From contig CAJUIP010000014.1 in NCBI GenBank assembly GCA_910586315.1, positions 13,755 to 77,754 on the forward strand: a DNA stretch of 64,000 nucleotides, read 5' to 3'. Positions 42,878-51,424 of this stretch are shown piece by piece. Position numbers and translations under genes: made by a program. Source of the DNA: an uncultured Lachnospiraceae bacterium. Its GTDB lineage: Bacteria > Bacillota > Clostridia > Lachnospirales > Lachnospiraceae. The first letter of the stretch is position 1. Each line of letters starts with the position of its first letter. The notes beneath the pieces were generated by a model, which worked only from the letters and a program-made list of their open reading frames with translations, ran no database searches and was not told the DNA's origin.

Positions 42878-42907
42878 ATACTTCCGAATCAACCGGTATG
42901 GAAGTAT
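42878..42907. promoter_or_regulatory. Candidate operator between LysR and aldo-keto reductase genes
   Basis: ATACTTCC and GGAAGTAT form an 8-base inverted repeat with a 14-base spacer; inside, CCATAC and GTATGG add partial symmetry. The position suits a LysR site controlling both divergent genes. Confidence 0.5.
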
Positions 42908-42937
42908 ACTAAATACAAAAAGCGGGAGGAATGGAGA

Positions 42938-43906
42938 ATGAAAACAAGAAAATTAGGAAATTTGACGGTATCTGCCATTGGGTATGGCTGTATGGGACTG
43001 TCCCATGGTTATGGGGAGCTGCCGCCGAAAGAAGAAAGCATCCGGCTGATCCGGCGGGCGTATGAGCTGGGCTGTACCTTTTTTGATACGGCGGAGGGCT
43101 ATGGCATGGGCCATAATGAGAGTCTGGTGGGGGAAGCCCTGGAGCCCGTGCGAAACCATGTGGCGATTGCCACAAAGCTGCATATCCGGAGTGAGCGGGG
43201 GGAAGATCTGAAACGGCAGGTGGAAGAGCGCCTGGACGCTTCCCTGAAACGGCTCCGTACCGACCATGTTGACCTGTATTATCAACACCGGGTCAATAAG
43301 GACATTCCCGTGGAGGAAGTGGCAGAAGTGATGGGCGGCCTGATAAAGAAAGGAAAGATCCTTGGCTGGGGACAGTCGCAGGCGCTTCCGGAGGAGATCC
43401 GCCGGGCAAATGCAGTGACACCACTTACTGCCGTTCAGAGTGAATATTCCATGATGGAGCGGATGTTTGAAAAGGAGGTAATCCCGCTCTGCGGAGAGCT
43501 TGGCATCGGCTTTGTGCCGTTTTCACCGCTTGCCAGCGGATTTTTAAGCGGGAAATACGGAAAGGGCAGAACATACAGAGGGGATGATGTGCGGCGGGTG
43601 ATTACCCGGTTCAGAGACGAAAATGTGGCGGCAAACCAGCCGCTTCTGGATATGCTCCATGATATGGGAGAAAAGAAAGGGGCAACGCCAGCGCAGATTT
43701 CTTTGGCGTGGATGCTCCATAAGAGGGATTTTATTGTGCCGATCCCCGGCATGAGAAGGGATGAGCGTCTTGTGGAGAACTTTGGAGCGGCGGATGTTGT
43801 TCTGACAGAGGGGGAATATGAGGTGATAGAAAAGGCACTGTCTCAGATCACAGTATACGGGAACCGGACGGATGCGGATATTGCGAAGCTGAGGGGGATG
43901 AAATGA
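42938..43906 (+). CDS. Aldo/keto reductase
   Basis: The 322-residue protein is an NADPH-dependent aldo-keto reductase of the AKR11/AKR13-like type. Catalytic residues can be read as Asp49-like DTAEGYG (Asp, Tyr), Lys in ATKLHI and His in YYQHRV. The C-terminal cofactor loop is VPIPGMRRDERLVEN. It reduces aldehydes or ketones in the cytosol. The start has a GGGAGGA site. The LysR gene is the likely regulator. Confidence 0.92.
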   Translation: MKTRKLGNLTVSAIGYGCMGLSHGYGELPPKEESIRLIRRAYELGCTFFDTAEGYGMGHNESLVGEALEPVRNHVAIATKLHIRSERGEDLKRQVEERLDASLKRLRTDHVDLYYQHRVNKDIPVEEVAEVMGGLIKKGKILGWGQSQALPEEIRRANAVTPLTAVQSEYSMMERMFEKEVIPLCGELGIGFVPFSPLASGFLSGKYGKGRTYRGDDVRRVITRFRDENVAANQPLLDMLHDMGEKKGATPAQISLAWMLHKRDFIVPIPGMRRDERLVENFGAADVVLTEGEYEVIEKALSQITVYGNRTDADIAKLRGMK

Positions 43907-44108
43907 TGGAATACGGAAATAACAAAATTATGGTACATAATGCTACGGAAGGATTTATATAAAGCAAGATTACCCGGATTTTTTCAAAAAACTTATAAAT
44001 ATATGAATTTTTCTTGATGAAAAGGGGAATTTGTGATAGGGTAACGATTAGAAAAAAATAAGTCGGTTCCGGCAGGAATTTGTCGAACGTTCAGGAAGGC
44101 AGGACGGA

Positions 44109-45923
44109 ATGAAAAAACACCTGAAAACAGCCGGAGGAGTCCTGGGGATTATTTTGTCCCCGGTCTTCTCCTATCTTTTGTTTGAATATGTCACCGGAAA
44201 TCTTTTAAAAATTCCTGTTTCTCAGGCGGCAATGAATGTGGGATGGATGTTTTTGCTGTACCTGGCGGTCTTTTCTTTGTCTGGTTCCTCCAGAATCTCC
44301 ATCCCGGTTTCCTCCTTTATTTTTTATTTTATTTCACTGGCAGAGGCATTTGTGGTTTCTTTTCGGAGCCGTCCCATTATGCTCTGGGATGTGCTTGCGG
44401 TAAAAACGGCCATGACGGTCGCGGGAAATTACCGTTTTATGCCCACGAAGGCCATGGTTTTTGCCGGATTTCTCCTGATTTTCATGAATCTGGCCCTTTG
44501 GTTTGTTCCAATCCGGATAAAGGGATGGAAGAAGAGAGCTTCCTTATGTGCGGGAGGATTGATTCTGGCCTGTGGCTGCGGCCGTTTTTTATTTACAGGT
44601 ATCGCTTCCAGTATGGAGGTCAACCTCTGGATGATTAACGATACTTACGAAACCAACGGCTTTTTCCTTTCCACGGCGGCCTCCATCAAATATATGGTGA
44701 AAAAACCGCCCCAGGGCTATTCCAGAAACCGGGTACAGGAAATTTATGAGGAAATGAAGTCTGCACAGGCCGAAGAAACTACCGGGGAGACCGAAACGGT
44801 TCAGCCTGTGAATCTGATCTGCATTATGAACGAAAGTCTCACGGAGTTTAAAGTGCTCGGGGACTATACCACGAATCTTCCGTATTTTCCGTTTCTGGAT
44901 AGCCTGACGGAAAATACCATGCGGGGGAGTCTATGCATGCCGGTGTTTGGTTCCCTGACCAGCAATTCTGAATTTGAATTTCTGGTGGGCGATTCCATGT
45001 CCATGATGCCCGGAAACTCCATCGCCTACCAGTTTTTTGTGAAGCCGCAGACCAAATCCCTGGTATCCACGTTAAAAGATCAGGGCTATACGGCCATCGC
45101 CATGCACCCCTATTCAGGAGATAACTGGAACCGGAGGACCTGCTACCAGAACATGGGGTTTGATTCGTTTCTGGATTTTGAGTTTTACAGGGGGAGCGAG
45201 AAGCTTAGAAACTATATCAGTGATCAGACCGATTATGAGAAAATCATTGAAATGGTGGAAAAAAAGGAAAACCCGGACGATAAACTGTTTCTCTTTAATG
45301 TAACCATGCAAAATCACGGCGGCTATGAGGAAACCTACGATAACTTTGAAGAACAGGTCTGGCTTACAGGAGAACGGGAAGGAAAATATCCGAAAACAGA
45401 CCAGTTTTTATCTCTGATGAAAGAGTCAGACGCAGCATTTGAATTCCTGATCCGCTATTTTGAGGATTGTGATGAGCCAACCATGATCGTCATGTTCGGA
45501 GACCATCAGCCCAGCGTGGAAAATGAATTTTTTGACGATGTGTTCGGAGTGCCAAGCTCTGAGGTTCCCTGGGAGGACCAGCTTGTCTGGTACGAGACGC
45601 CCTTCTGGATATGGACCAACTATGAGACAGAATCCAGAGAGATGGGACGGCTGGGGGCTATCTATCTCTCCTCCTATATGCTGGAGCGGGCAGGCCTTTC
45701 CCTGACTCCTTATAACCGTTTTCTCCTCACCCTGTCAGAAGAACTTCCGGTGGTGCATTTTCTGGGATGTTACACGGAGGACGAAACCTATTATCCCTGG
45801 GGAGACGCAGAGGATGGCGGTCATCCTTTCAGCCAAAAGCTGAGAGACTATGAGATACTGGTCTATAACCACAGTCTGGACCGGAAAAAGGTAAACGAAA
45901 TGTTTTCCCTTCAGGGAAGTTGA
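44109..45923 (+). CDS. LTA synthase family membrane phosphotransferase
   Basis: The 604-residue protein has five N-terminal membrane segments (to about residue 165) and a large extracellular sulfatase-fold domain. Lipoteichoic acid synthases transfer glycerol-phosphate from phosphatidylglycerol onto a growing chain. The catalytic Thr and metal residues fit FGSLTSNSEFEFLVGD, an upstream NESLTEF and FGDHQPSVENEF. The family normally has about 600-650 residues. Which polymer it makes in this organism is not known. The chromate transporter genes begin 17 bases after its stop, though a functional link is not obvious. Confidence 0.88.
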   Translation: MKKHLKTAGGVLGIILSPVFSYLLFEYVTGNLLKIPVSQAAMNVGWMFLLYLAVFSLSGSSRISIPVSSFIFYFISLAEAFVVSFRSRPIMLWDVLAVKTAMTVAGNYRFMPTKAMVFAGFLLIFMNLALWFVPIRIKGWKKRASLCAGGLILACGCGRFLFTGIASSMEVNLWMINDTYETNGFFLSTAASIKYMVKKPPQGYSRNRVQEIYEEMKSAQAEETTGETETVQPVNLICIMNESLTEFKVLGDYTTNLPYFPFLDSLTENTMRGSLCMPVFGSLTSNSEFEFLVGDSMSMMPGNSIAYQFFVKPQTKSLVSTLKDQGYTAIAMHPYSGDNWNRRTCYQNMGFDSFLDFEFYRGSEKLRNYISDQTDYEKIIEMVEKKENPDDKLFLFNVTMQNHGGYEETYDNFEEQVWLTGEREGKYPKTDQFLSLMKESDAAFEFLIRYFEDCDEPTMIVMFGDHQPSVENEFFDDVFGVPSSEVPWEDQLVWYETPFWIWTNYETESREMGRLGAIYLSSYMLERAGLSLTPYNRFLLTLSEELPVVHFLGCYTEDETYYPWGDAEDGGHPFSQKLRDYEILVYNHSLDRKKVNEMFSLQGS

Positions 45924-45940
45924 AGATAGGGGGAATTGCA

Positions 45941-46492
45941 ATGGAAGCTTCGAAAAAGGCAGACGGGCATACGCTCTGGATATTGTTTAAGACCTGTTTT
46001 GTCATAAGTGCCTGCACCTTCGGAGGCGGAATGGTAATCATTTCCATGCTCCAGAAGAAATTTGTGGAAGAGTTAAAATGGATTGGGCAGGAAGAGGTTA
46101 TGGATTTGGTGGCCATCGCCCAGTCCTGTCCCGGCGTCATGGCTGTCAATACCTCCATCATCATTGGCTACCGGATTGCAGGGGTGGCCGGATCTCTCAT
46201 CACAGTGGGCGGGACCATTTTGCCGCCCATGATCATTCTGACCATTGTTTCCGCCTGTTATGTGCAGTTTCGCCAAAACCGCATCATCGCCCTTCTTTTA
46301 AAAGGAATGCAGGCCGGAGTGGCGGCAGTGATGATCAATGTGACAATCACAATGATAAAAAGCGTGATAAAGGATAAGAAGCTCCTTTCCATTCTCATGT
46401 TGGCGGCGGCATCTGTGGCAGTGCTGGCGTTTGATGTGGATATTATTCTGGTGATTCTGGTGTGCGGTGTCATAAGCGGGGTGATGTCATGA
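45941..46492 (+). CDS. chrA: Chromate transporter family protein, first half of a pair
   Basis: The 183-residue protein is a short-chain CHR protein with about six hydrophobic segments and the signature FGGGMVIISMLQ and SCPGVMAVNTSIIIGYR. Two such half-size proteins together equal a full ChrA. The family is named for chromate efflux, although native substrates are unclear. The ATG at 45941 has an AGGGGGA site. Its stop overlaps the next start (ATGA). Confidence 0.88.
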   Translation: MEASKKADGHTLWILFKTCFVISACTFGGGMVIISMLQKKFVEELKWIGQEEVMDLVAIAQSCPGVMAVNTSIIIGYRIAGVAGSLITVGGTILPPMIILTIVSACYVQFRQNRIIALLLKGMQAGVAAVMINVTITMIKSVIKDKKLLSILMLAAASVAVLAFDVDIILVILVCGVISGVMS

Positions 46493-47055
46493 TTTATTTT
46501 GAACTGTTTCAAACCTTTTTTCTGATCGGGCTTTTCAGTTTCGGCGGCGGGATGGCTAATATGGAGTTAATGAGAAGCCGGGTGGTGGCCCAGCACGGCT
46601 GGATGACGACCGGAGAATTTACAGACATTATTTCCATCGCGGAGATGACTCCAGGGCCTTTGGGAATCAACATTGCCTCCTTTGTGGGGACCCGCGTGGG
46701 CGGGGTGCCCGGAACTCTTTCGGCAACCTGTGCGTATGTGCTGCCGTCTCTGGTTATCGTGATGATTCTGGCAAAAGTCTACTATAAATATCGGAATCTG
46801 GACCGGGTAAAGGGAGTTTTAAACGGCCTTCATCCGGCAGTGGCCGCCATGGTTCTGGCGGCTGCCATAAAGATTGTGGGGAATGCCTGGTGGGGAGGAA
46901 CTGCGAGCCTGTCCAATTCCAATCTGGTGGCCATTCTTCTGACACTGATATTTCTGGTTCTCCTCCAGAAAAAGAAAGCAGGTCCGGTACAGACCATCCT
47001 GGCCTGCGGTGTCATAGGCGCCATCCTTTACGGGGCGCTGGGAATTCCCGTATAA
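46489..47055 (+). CDS. chrA: Chromate transporter family protein, second half of a pair
   Basis: The 188-residue short-chain CHR protein starts at the ATG that overlaps the first gene's stop. It has the matching signature FGGGMANMELMRSR and MTPGPLGINIASFVGTR. Paired half-size CHR proteins insert with opposite topology and form a heterodimer. A frame extending earlier is not needed. Confidence 0.88.
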   Translation: MIYFELFQTFFLIGLFSFGGGMANMELMRSRVVAQHGWMTTGEFTDIISIAEMTPGPLGINIASFVGTRVGGVPGTLSATCAYVLPSLVIVMILAKVYYKYRNLDRVKGVLNGLHPAVAAMVLAAAIKIVGNAWWGGTASLSNSNLVAILLTLIFLVLLQKKKAGPVQTILACGVIGAILYGALGIPV

Positions 47056-47204
47056 AATTGAAATGAGGTTTTATTTATGGTAGAATAGAACCATCGATTA
47101 CGAGAGTGGATAAGGTACGATGGGAAAACGTGCAGCTTGAATTGATAAATCCGGGGATTGGGGATGGAACAGGTTTGTAGAACAAGAATAGTATCAAAAA
47201 ATGC

Positions 47205-47334
47205 TTGTTTTTTTTCTTGTTTCGCATATAATAAGATTGCAGGCAGAAATGCGCTGTATACCCGTGAAAACGAATTTGCGTTTAAGTGTCATATAATGGC
47301 ACCGGCCACGGGGCCGCCGTAAGGCGGTTTTTCT
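47205..47334 (+). ncRNA. Candidate small RNA or leader with its own promoter and terminator
   Basis: TTGTTT, 16 bases, TATAAT (47227-47232) predicts a start near 47239. The transcript contains GGCC-ACG-GGCC and ends in CCGCC-GTAA-GGCGG followed by TTTTTCT (47314-47334), a terminator with a GNRA-type loop. It has no supported ORF. It could be a small RNA or an attenuator for the gene at 47459. I cannot match it to a known riboswitch. The remainder of 47056-47458 shows no gene. Confidence 0.4.
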
Positions 47335-47458
47335 ATTTGAGGAGAAATGTTTGCAACGTCAAAGGTCCGCATAGAAGTTTACTGCGAAAGAGAGCATTAA
47401 TCAGTTAAGAACGAAGAACCTGATAATCAGGAAGAAAATGAGAAAAGAGAGGGAGAGT

Positions 47459-47821
47459 ATGAATTATATGGTTTGTATACCGGCTCCAGATATTGTTTCC
47501 AGGGAAACCTGCGAGAAGGTACATAATATTTTAGCCAGGATGTCGGATGCATATAAGCTCAATATTGTTCCGGAACCGGTGAAGGCGAAGCAGTCTCCAT
47601 GCCCGGACTATTATAAAAAATACCGGATTTACAAGGAAATCAAGGAACGGGACGGCAACGGGGAGGCCTATCTTCTTCAGGAAGAGGAGGAGATGATTTT
47701 AAGCGTCTGCCGGACAAAGGAGGAGGCTGAGCTGATGAAACACTGCACTTACGCCTATCAGTATCCGGCCAATCTGGTGATTAAAAGCTTTCGGGAAGAT
47801 AAAAAAGAACGGAAACAGTAA
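47459..47821 (+). CDS. Uncharacterised small protein upstream of threonine aldolase
   Basis: The protein has 120 residues, with three cysteines (in MVCIPAP, SRETCEK and QSPCPDY) before a charged helical C-terminus. It is soluble, with no signal or membrane segment. GAGG lies six bases before the ATG; an earlier ATG at 47438 also has AGGAAG. It ends 14 bases before the aldolase gene, so the two are co-transcribed. I do not recognise a family. Confidence 0.55.
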   Translation: MNYMVCIPAPDIVSRETCEKVHNILARMSDAYKLNIVPEPVKAKQSPCPDYYKKYRIYKEIKERDGNGEAYLLQEEEEMILSVCRTKEEAELMKHCTYAYQYPANLVIKSFREDKKERKQ

Positions 47822-47835
47822 AAAGGAGAGAGAAC

Positions 47836-48861
47836 ATGTTAGCTTTTGAATGTGATTATCTGGAGGGAGCCCATGAGGCTGTCATGAAGCGCCTTCTGGA
47901 AACAAATATGGAAAAGCTTCCGGGATATGGAAGCGACCCCTACTGTGCAGGCGCGGCGGAAAAAATCCTTAAGGCGTGCGGCTGCCATGAAGGAGAGGTC
48001 TTTTTTCTGGTGGGCGGGACGCAGACCAACGCCACGGTCATCGACAGCCTTTTGCAATCCTATGAGGGCGTTGTGGCAGCTGCCACGGGACATGTGAGCG
48101 TCCACGAGGCGGGAGCCATAGAGGCCGGCGGGCATAAAATTTTAACAATTCCGGAGCATCAGGGGAAAATAGATGCTTCTGAACTTAAGGAATATTTAAA
48201 GACCTTCTGGAACGACGGAAACCACGACCATATGGTTTTTCCGGGAATGGTTTATATTTCCCACCCCACAGAGTACGGAACTCTGTATACAAGGGAGCAG
48301 TTAAAAGACATTCACGAAGTCTGCAGGCAGTATGAAATCCCCTTATATCTGGACGGGGCAAGGCTGGGATACGGACTGGCCGCCAAAGACACAGATGTGA
48401 CGCTCCCGGTGGTGGCCCAGTTCTGCGATGCCTTTTATATCGGAGGAACCAAGGTGGGAGCCCTGTGCGGGGAAGCCGTGGTATTTCCCCATAACAATAC
48501 ACCGAAGCGGTTTCTTACAGTGGTAAAGCAGCATGGAGCTCTTCTGGCCAAGGGACGACTTCTGGGAATCCAGTTTGATACGCTGTTTACAGATGATCTG
48601 TATCTGAAAATTTCAGAGCATGCCATCCGCATGGCTGAATTGTTAAAGGAAGGCTTAAAGAAAAAGGGTTATGTTTTTGAACTTGATTCCCCCACCAACC
48701 AGCAGTTCGTGATTCTGGAAAACGGAAAGCTGGAAGAGTTAAAAAAGAAGGTTTCCTTCAGCTTCTGGGAAAAATATGACGATACCCATACCGTGGTCCG
48801 CTTTGCCACGAGCTGGGCCACAAAGGAGGAAGATATCCGGTCTCTGATGTTGCTTCTCTAG
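47836..48861 (+). CDS. Threonine aldolase/beta-eliminating lyase family PLP enzyme
   Basis: The 341-residue PLP enzyme resembles low-specificity L-threonine aldolases, which split threonine to glycine and acetaldehyde. Seen are FLVGGTQTNATV, the PLP-phosphate and Asp region LYLDGARLGYG, and the Schiff-base Lys206 in IGGTKVGAL. The AAGGAGAG site fits the ATG. The TAG stop is part of CTAG at the edge of a family B repeat, so the insertion may define the end of the protein. Confidence 0.9.
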   Translation: MLAFECDYLEGAHEAVMKRLLETNMEKLPGYGSDPYCAGAAEKILKACGCHEGEVFFLVGGTQTNATVIDSLLQSYEGVVAAATGHVSVHEAGAIEAGGHKILTIPEHQGKIDASELKEYLKTFWNDGNHDHMVFPGMVYISHPTEYGTLYTREQLKDIHEVCRQYEIPLYLDGARLGYGLAAKDTDVTLPVVAQFCDAFYIGGTKVGALCGEAVVFPHNNTPKRFLTVVKQHGALLAKGRLLGIQFDTLFTDDLYLKISEHAIRMAELLKEGLKKKGYVFELDSPTNQQFVILENGKLEELKKKVSFSFWEKYDDTHTVVRFATSWATKEEDIRSLMLLL

Positions 48862-48945
48862 AGCATGTTTGAAAATTCATTCCCTTTATCTGTACGCCCC
48901 GCTTTGCGGGGAATTCGGCCCTCATTCTGTCAACGCAGCCCAAAA
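48858..48945 (-). repeat. Dispersed repeat family B, partial copy
   Basis: From CTAGAGCATGTTTGAAAATTCATTCC through TCTGTACGCCCCGCTTTGCGGG to GTCAACGCAGCCCA, it matches the reverse of the right half of copy 2 (40424-40589). The other end is lost. The 48946-49093 spacer holds the rubrerythrin leader, with CTGTTC/GAACAG arms. Confidence 0.75.
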
Positions 48946-49093
48946 TGTATAAACCTGAAAAAATCTGGGAAACTACCATATATAAAGAAACAAAAAGCAG
49001 CTGTTCAGCACGTCCTCGTATTTCCTGCGCTGACCGCAGGCAGGATTTGGAACAGTTACAGCAAAAATATGATAAGAGCAGGAGGAAATCCGG

Positions 49094-49627
49094 ATGGAAC
49101 TAAAGGGAAGCAGGACCGAGCAGAATCTGGTGGCCGCCTTTGCGGGGGAATCCCAGGCGAGAAACAAATATACGTATTTTGAGAGTGTGGCAAGACGGGA
49201 GGGCTACGAGCAGATTGCCGGAATTTTTAAGGAGACGGCCGACAATGAAAAAGAGCATGCCAAGCTGTGGTTTGAGGAGCTGAAGCTTCTTGGAAATACG
49301 GAGGAAAATTTAAAGGCTGCCGCGGCAGGTGAGAATTATGAGTGGACAGAAATGTATGAGACCTTTGCCAAGGAAGCCGAGGCCGAGGGCTTTACGGGAC
49401 TGGCAGGGAAATTTCGTATGGTGGCTGCCATCGAAAAGACACATGAGGAGAGATATCTAAGGCTTTTAAATAACGTAGAGATGCAGAAGGTGTTTGAAAA
49501 GTCTGAAGAGACCATGTGGGTATGCAGAAACTGCGGCCATCTGGTGGTAGGAAAGAAAGCCCCGGCTGTCTGCCCCGTATGTGCACATCCGCAGAGCTAT
49601 TTTGAAGTGAGAGCCGAAAATTACTAA
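49094..49627 (+). CDS. rbr: Rubrerythrin
   Basis: The 177-residue protein joins a ferritin-like diiron domain (QARNKYTYFES, ETADNEKEHAKLWF, EKTHEERYLRLL) to a C-terminal rubredoxin-like Fe(SCys)4 domain (WVCRNCGH and CPVCAHP). It reduces hydrogen peroxide in anaerobes using electrons from rubredoxin or NADH oxidoreductases. The start has an AGGAGG site. It is a single gene whose terminator is the family A copy downstream. Confidence 0.94.
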   Translation: MELKGSRTEQNLVAAFAGESQARNKYTYFESVARREGYEQIAGIFKETADNEKEHAKLWFEELKLLGNTEENLKAAAAGENYEWTEMYETFAKEAEAEGFTGLAGKFRMVAAIEKTHEERYLRLLNNVEMQKVFEKSEETMWVCRNCGHLVVGKKAPAVCPVCAHPQSYFEVRAENY

Positions 49628-49647
49628 GCAGCTTAAAAACGGCTTGA

Positions 49648-49700
49648 GGGGCTGTTGCAAAATGGAAAGAAAGATTCATTTTGCGACAGCCCCGCTTTTT
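49648..49700 (+). repeat. Dispersed repeat family A, short copy 4, acting as terminator
   Basis: GGGGCTGTTGCAAAATG and CATTTTGCGACAGCCCC are kept but the centre is reduced to about 12 bases, giving a 17-bp hairpin followed by GCTTTTTT. It is an effective rho-independent terminator for rubrerythrin. Confidence 0.85.
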
Positions 49701-49781
49701 TCAGGGCATCCAGTAACACATGCCCGACGGGCGGGCGTTTGGCATTCGGCATTCGCCATTCGCCAAACAATAAAGTATATA

Positions 49782-49810
49782 TTGGCAATTTTATAAAAGT
49801 ATGGTATAAT
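49782..49810 (+). promoter_or_regulatory. Promoter of the pyrH-polC block
   Basis: TTGGCA, 17 bases, TATAAT with extended -10 TG. Immediately upstream, short CATTCGGCATTCGCCATTCGCC repeats (split here: CATTCGG, CATTCGC, CATTCGC) occur at 49743-49763. Confidence 0.7.
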
Positions 49811-49971
49811 GTCGGAAGACATTGTACCGGCGCCGATTCGCGTCCGCCCGAAGGGAGGACAAAGACCTCAGCGAATCGTGTGCATCCGGCAGAGGATAGC
49901 ATGTCGGAGACATGATATGACCGGTAAAAGAAATCACAATAAGAAATTTTACATAGGAGAGCGTGAAAACC

Positions 49972-50676
49972 ATGGAAATGAAACGCGTGTTTCTGAAACT
50001 GAGCGGGGAGGCTCTTGCCGGCCCGAAAAAGACAGGATTTGATGAAAATACGGTAAAAGAAGTGGCCAGACAGGTAAAGGAATCCGTGGACGCAGGCGTT
50101 CAGGTCGGAATCGTGATAGGCGGCGGCAATTTCTGGCGCGGACGCACCAGCGATGCCATCGACCGCACGAAGGCGGATCAGATCGGAATGCTGGCTACCA
50201 TCATGAACTGTATTTACGTATCTGAAATTTTCCGCAATGCCGGAATGAAAACACAGATTCTGACTCCTTTTGAATGCGGCCCGATGACGAAGCTTTTTAC
50301 AAAAGACCGGGCCAGCAAATACTTTGAAAAAGGAATGGTGGTTTTTTTCGCCGGAGGAATCGGACACCCTTATTTCTCCACAGATACAACCATTACCCTA
50401 ATGGCCATCGAAATGGAAGCGGACTGTATTCTCTTAGCCAAATCCATTGATGGTGTGTACGACAGTGATCCGAAAGTAAATCCGAACGCAAAAAAGTATG
50501 ACAGGATTTCCATTCAGGAAGTAATTGATAAAAAGCTGGCAGTGGTTGATCTGACCGCATCCATCATGTGTATGGAACATAAAATGCCGATGGCTGTCTT
50601 TTCTCTGAATGAAACAAACGGAATTGCAAACGCGATGCAGGGAAACATTAACGGTACCATTGTTACCGCCAATTAA
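49972..50676 (+). CDS. pyrH: UMP kinase
   Basis: The 234-residue protein phosphorylates UMP to UDP and belongs to the amino acid kinase fold. Motifs: FLKLSGEALAG, IGGGNFWRG, and DGVYDSDPK. AGGAGA lies 11 bases before the ATG at 49972; the GTG at 49963 is too close. It opens the conserved block continued by frr 12 bases later. Confidence 0.95.
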   Translation: MEMKRVFLKLSGEALAGPKKTGFDENTVKEVARQVKESVDAGVQVGIVIGGGNFWRGRTSDAIDRTKADQIGMLATIMNCIYVSEIFRNAGMKTQILTPFECGPMTKLFTKDRASKYFEKGMVVFFAGGIGHPYFSTDTTITLMAIEMEADCILLAKSIDGVYDSDPKVNPNAKKYDRISIQEVIDKKLAVVDLTASIMCMEHKMPMAVFSLNETNGIANAMQGNINGTIVTAN

Positions 50677-50688
50677 CAGGAGGGTTAT

Positions 50689-51243
50689 ATGAAGGAAGAA
50701 TTAAAGGTATACGAAGAGAAAATGGAAAAAACCATTGACGCGTTGCAGAATGATTTTGCATCCATCCGTGCAGGACGCGCAAATCCGCATGTACTGGATA
50801 AGATTAAAGTCGATTATTACGGAACTCCAACCCCGATTCAGCAGGTTGGCAACATTTCTGTACCGGAAGCCAGGATGATTTTAATTCAGCCCTGGGAGAA
50901 GAGCCTGATTAAAGCGATTGAAAAGGCGATTCAGACCTCAGACCTTGGAATTAACCCCAACAACGACGGAAGTGTGATCCGTCTGGTGTTCCCGGAGCTC
51001 ACCGAGGACAGACGTAAGGAGCTGGCAAAGGATGTGAAGAAAAAGGGGGAGGCCTCCAAAGTAGCCATTCGCAATATCCGCCGTGATGCCAACGACAGCT
51101 TCAAAAAGATGGAGAAGAACGATGAAATCTCCGAGGACGACTTAAAAGATGCCACCGAAAAGATGCAGAAGATCACCGATAAAGCGATCGAAAAGATAGA
51201 CAAGGCTGTGGAAAATAAGACAAAAGAAATTCTTACGGTATAA
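50689..51243 (+). CDS. frr: Ribosome recycling factor
   Basis: The 184-residue protein releases ribosomes after termination together with EF-G. It has the typical triple helix (FASIRAGRANP, LDKIKVDYYGTPTPIQQ) and a long charged coiled coil (about 105-184). AGGAGG precedes the ATG. It follows pyrH as in most bacteria. Confidence 0.96.
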   Translation: MKEELKVYEEKMEKTIDALQNDFASIRAGRANPHVLDKIKVDYYGTPTPIQQVGNISVPEARMILIQPWEKSLIKAIEKAIQTSDLGINPNNDGSVIRLVFPELTEDRRKELAKDVKKKGEASKVAIRNIRRDANDSFKKMEKNDEISEDDLKDATEKMQKITDKAIEKIDKAVENKTKEILTV

Positions 51244-51326
51244 GAGAAAAACGCGGGGGACAGGGAGACCTGGCCCCTGATTTGCACACACGGGGCAAAA
51301 AGGGCATGTGCGGCCAATAAAAGTCT

Positions 51327-51405
51327 GCGAGCTAAAGTCTATGCATGAGACCTTGGCGGCTGCCGCAATAACTTGAGAAATTCGCAAAGCGTGTTTCTCA
51401 TCGTT
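51327..51405 (+). repeat. Dispersed repeat family C, copy 4
   Basis: GCGAGCTAAAGTCTATGCATGAGACCTTGGCG to GTGTTTCTCAT is a diverged copy that keeps the GAGAAA/TTTCTC hairpin. It is in the frr-uppS spacer, ending 20 bases before the uppS start. Confidence 0.8.
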
Positions 51406-51424
51406 CGGACAGGAGGAATCCGGG

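Noticed and set aside
47239..47334. ZTP (pfl) or other known riboswitch
   Set aside because: GC-rich paired segments near the 3' end looked similar at first, but the conserved core sequences are absent.
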